Shown: one piece after another, positions 61,637-64,000 of the stretch
Numbering within the stretch: the first letter of the stretch is position 1
Layout: the number at the start of each line of letters is the position of its first letter
Translations under genes and position numbers: made by a program
Assembly: GCA_024642335.1 (NCBI GenBank)
Contig: JAHEBH010000001.1
Location: forward strand, 62,001-126,000
From: Erythrobacter sp.
Lineage (GTDB): Bacteria; Pseudomonadota; Alphaproteobacteria; Sphingomonadales; Sphingomonadaceae
Direction: 5' to 3'
Length of the DNA: 64,000 nucleotides
The notes under the pieces: model-generated
The model's input: the letters and a program-made list of their open reading frames with translations, nothing else
Database searches by the model: none
What the model was told of the DNA's origin: nothing

Positions 61637-63442
61637 ATGCCGCAAATTCGACGCCTGCCAGAGACGCTTATCAACCGCATTGCAGCGGGCGAAGTGGTCG
61701 AGCGGCCGGCATCCGCATTGAAGGAACTGATCGAGAATTCGATCGATGCCGGTGCCACGCGCATTGCAGTTTCGCTTGTCGATGGTGGCCTCGGCCGGAT
61801 CGAGGTGACCGATGACGGCTGCGGCATGTCGCCGGAGGAGATGGAACTGGCGCTGGAGCGGCATGCGACCTCCAAGCTGCCGGACGACGCCATCGAACTG
61901 GTAGCCACGCTGGGCTTTCGCGGCGAAGCGCTGCCGAGCATTGCCAGCGTGGCGCGGCTAACGCTTGAAAGCCGCCAGCGAGGAGAGGCGCAGGGTTGGC
62001 GCAGGGTGATCGACCATGGCCAATTGGCCGAGGAAGTACCCGCCGCACTCCCGCCAGGAACACGTGTTCGCATGGAGCAGCTCTTCGCGAAGGTTCCCGC
62101 GCGGCGGAAGTTCCTGCGCACTTCTCGAAGCGAGTATGCGGCCTGCCTCGATGTGGTCAGGCGGCTGGCGATGGCGCGGCCGGATATCGGATTCAGCCTC
62201 GAACATGGTGAGCGCAAGATCCTCTCGCTGCAGGCCGGACAGGGGATTGAAGAACGCGTGGCCCAGATCGTCGCCCGCGAACTGGCGGACAACGCAGTGT
62301 CGATCGACCAGGAGCGCGGCGAGCTGCGGCTGACCGGCATCGCCGGGCTGCCCACATACAATCGCGGCGTGGCGGACCACCAGTACCTCTTCGTCAACGG
62401 CAGACCGGTGAAGGACCGGTTGCTGGCGGGTGCCGTTCGCGGTGCCTATGCCGACATGCTGGCGCGCGATCGCCATGCAGTGTTGGCCCTATTCCTCTCG
62501 ATCCCGCACGAAGATGTCGATGTGAACGTCCACCCGGCGAAGACAGAAGTGCGCTTCCGCGATGCCGCTGGTGTGCGCGGGTTTATTGTTTCGGCCCTGC
62601 GCGCATCGCTGGCAACGGGCGACAGGCGCAGCGCGCAGGCCCCCGATAGCGGCGCAATGGGCAGGTGGCAGGCGGAACCCGTCGGTCGAGAAGATGCGCG
62701 CGAAACAATGCGCTCGATCTTCACCGGAAGGGACTGGAGCGCACCTGCTGCACGTGTCCAGTCACCGGTCTCGCCGTGGCGCAACGATGGCAGCGGTGTC
62801 TCGGCACTTCCGCATGGGCGTGCTGAACCGGCCGAAGCAATTTCCGCAGACGCGCTGCAGTATCCGCTCGGGATTGCTCGCGGGCAGGTCGCCAACACCT
62901 ATATCGTCGCCGAGGCCGAAGATGGCCTGGTGATCGTGGACCAGCATGCCGCGCATGAGCGGATCGTGCTCGAGCGACTGCGCACGGCAGGGGCAGGGGA
63001 CAAGGTGGCGGCGAGCCAGGCATTGCTGATGCCCGATGTCGTCGAACTGGACGAACCTGCCTGCGACCGGCTGGAGGAACAGATCGACCACTTTGCATCG
63101 CTGGGGCTGGTGATCGAACGCTTCGGCCCCAACGCCATGCTCGTCCGTGCGCTTCCCGCTTCGCTGAAGGGCGGCGATCCCGAAGCCCTGCTGACCGACC
63201 TTGCAGACGACCTTGCCAAGCATGGCGACAGCCTGCTGCTGGGCGAGAAGATCGAACATGTTCTCGCCACCATGGCCTGCCACGGCTCGGTGCGGGCAGG
63301 GCGGGCGCTCAACGTCGCCGAAATGAATGCCCTGCTGCGCGAAATGGAGGCGACGCCGCGATCGGGCCAGTGCAACCACGGCCGGCCGACATGGGTGAAA
63401 CTGTCCATGGAAGACGTCGAGAAACTGTTCGGCAGGCATTGA
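61637..63442 (+). CDS. mutL: DNA mismatch repair protein MutL
   Basis: MutL couples mismatch recognition to strand excision. It has 601 residues. The N-terminal GHKL ATPase shows LKELIENSIDAGATRI, DDGCGMS and TLGFRGEALPSIA. The C-terminal domain carries DQHAAHERIVLE, fitting the DQHA-x2-E-x4-E metal site of endonuclease-active MutL. This agrees with MutH being absent from alphaproteobacteria. It stands alone at the start of a plus-strand run. Confidence 0.97.
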   Translation: MPQIRRLPETLINRIAAGEVVERPASALKELIENSIDAGATRIAVSLVDGGLGRIEVTDDGCGMSPEEMELALERHATSKLPDDAIELVATLGFRGEALPSIASVARLTLESRQRGEAQGWRRVIDHGQLAEEVPAALPPGTRVRMEQLFAKVPARRKFLRTSRSEYAACLDVVRRLAMARPDIGFSLEHGERKILSLQAGQGIEERVAQIVARELADNAVSIDQERGELRLTGIAGLPTYNRGVADHQYLFVNGRPVKDRLLAGAVRGAYADMLARDRHAVLALFLSIPHEDVDVNVHPAKTEVRFRDAAGVRGFIVSALRASLATGDRRSAQAPDSGAMGRWQAEPVGREDARETMRSIFTGRDWSAPAARVQSPVSPWRNDGSGVSALPHGRAEPAEAISADALQYPLGIARGQVANTYIVAEAEDGLVIVDQHAAHERIVLERLRTAGAGDKVAASQALLMPDVVELDEPACDRLEEQIDHFASLGLVIERFGPNAMLVRALPASLKGGDPEALLTDLADDLAKHGDSLLLGEKIEHVLATMACHGSVRAGRALNVAEMNALLREMEATPRSGQCNHGRPTWVKLSMEDVEKLFGRH

Positions 63443-63448
63443 CGCGCA

Positions 63449-64000
63449 GTGCCATCTGCATCTCCGAATCCGCTCCTGTACCTTTCGCGCCGCCAGCTGT
63501 TGGCCGGATCAGCCAGCCTGCTTGCCTGTTCCTGTACGCATGCGCCGCGCGCGCCATCCGAAACCGAAATCATCGCGAGAACCGCCGCGCAGGAGTGGGC
63601 AGCGCGGCCTGACATCGTGTCCTATGAAATCCCCGGTGTCAGCGCGCCGCATTATGCCGAAGCCTGTACCGCGCTGGCTGTAGCGCGTCTTGCAAGGGCG
63701 TTGAATGACCCCTCTCTGCTCGATCTGGTTCGGCAGCGCTGGCGGCAGGCGTCAACGATGCCGAACACGCTCAACCACGTGGACGCGAACCTGATCGGCA
63801 TCTGGGCGATGGCAACCGGTGAGGCCGAGAACATGGCCTTAGGAATCTCGATGGCCGATGCCCAATGGGAATCGGTTGGCGAAGACGGTTTGACCACGCA
63901 GGCCCGCTACTGGATCGACGATGTCTACATGATTGGTGCGCTGCAAACCGAAGCTTATCGCTTGGCGGGAGAGGTGCGCTTCATCGATCGAGCTGCGCTC
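63449..64000 (+). CDS. GH88/GH105-like exported hydrolase (3' end beyond window)
   Basis: A partial ORF of 184 codons, absent from the track because it runs off the window. It starts at GTG 63449, 6 bases after the mutL stop. The N-terminus has a twin-arginine-like LSRRQLLAGSASLLACSC with a lipobox, so the product is probably a membrane lipoprotein. ARYWIDDVYMIGALQTEAYR and FIDRAAL resemble the (alpha/alpha)6 barrel of unsaturated glucuronyl/rhamnogalacturonyl hydrolases. The catalytic Asp would be in WIDDVYM. Family call is moderate because only the first half is visible. Confidence 0.65.
   Translation, partial: MPSASPNPLLYLSRRQLLAGSASLLACSCTHAPRAPSETEIIARTAAQEWAARPDIVSYEIPGVSAPHYAEACTALAVARLARALNDPSLLDLVRQRWRQASTMPNTLNHVDANLIGIWAMATGEAENMALGISMADAQWESVGEDGLTTQARYWIDDVYMIGALQTEAYRLAGEVRFIDRAAL

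Overview
The window is a continuous piece of a high-GC alphaproteobacterial chromosome. Gene content and protein style (type-2 LeuA, yeast-like length; RibB-type protein with degenerate RibA half; NrdR, CarAB-GreA, DnaG-RpoD, MreBCD-PBP2-RodA; no MutH but a MutL with an endonuclease motif) point to the order Sphingomonadales, most likely Erythrobacteraceae. This is inference from family resemblance, not a database search. Almost all of it is core housekeeping DNA with tight operons, frequent 1-4 base start/stop overlaps and little intergenic space. I see no prophage, insertion sequence or CRISPR array.

Layout. 1-6.9 kb (minus): leuA (cut by the window edge) behind a leucine-rich leader peptide, a YceI protein, the ilvB-ilvN-ilvC branched-chain operon and miaA. 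6.85-10.6 kb: serB, a ferric-reductase-like membrane protein and purL. 10.7-18.1 kb (plus): xseB-ispA-coaD-cyclophilin-queA, an ABC exporter pair, a DUF481 outer-membrane protein and tgt. 18.1-20.4 kb: a copper-type P1B ATPase. 20.4-25.2 kb (minus): rpsD, two tandem paralogous small secreted proteins, and rpiB-glyA-(small membrane protein)-nrdR-trmJ. 25.3-30.7 kb: an accessory-looking group with a cytochrome-c/PQQ dehydrogenase, two NTF2-like proteins, an MFS transporter and a DUF2059 protein. 30.8-35.3 kb (minus): GatB/YqeY-dnaG-rpoD.

35.4-41.5 kb (plus): carA, carB and greA. The car operon is interrupted by about 1 kb holding an AT-richer orphan gene, a remnant of a second carB start, three palindromic repeats and a DUF559 nuclease-like gene on the opposite strand. 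41.6-45.3 kb: a Tat-exported amidase, a DUF4170 protein and a four-gene YqjD/holin-X-like envelope-stress operon. 45.5-53.8 kb: eno, a lipoprotein, an aldo/keto reductase-ribH-ribBX operon diverging from a flavin reductase, a nucleotide-sugar epimerase, an LldD-type FMN dehydrogenase and an SDR. 54.1-55.4 kb: small membrane proteins and a SOUL haem-binding protein. 55.6-61.5 kb: tRNA-Lys(CUU) and the cell-shape operon mreB-mreC-mreD-mrdA-rodA. 61.6 kb to the end: mutL and the start of a Tat/lipobox-bearing GH88-like hydrolase.

Most notable signals: (1) RibBX carries an N-terminal XRE-like helix-turn-helix, its RibA half lacks the zinc cysteines, and a perfect 18-bp palindrome lies just upstream of its start codon, so it may be a self-regulating enzyme. 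(2) The carA-carB gap combines palindromic repeats, a DUF559 gene and a vestige of another carB allele. (3) leuA has an unannotated leucine-rich leader peptide whose stop codon lies inside a perfect 10-bp stem. (4) A 33-codon membrane peptide with a strong ribosome binding site sits 4 bases upstream of the SOUL gene. Many lines in the ORF track are antisense shadows and are omitted; several track ORFs were shortened to better starts.
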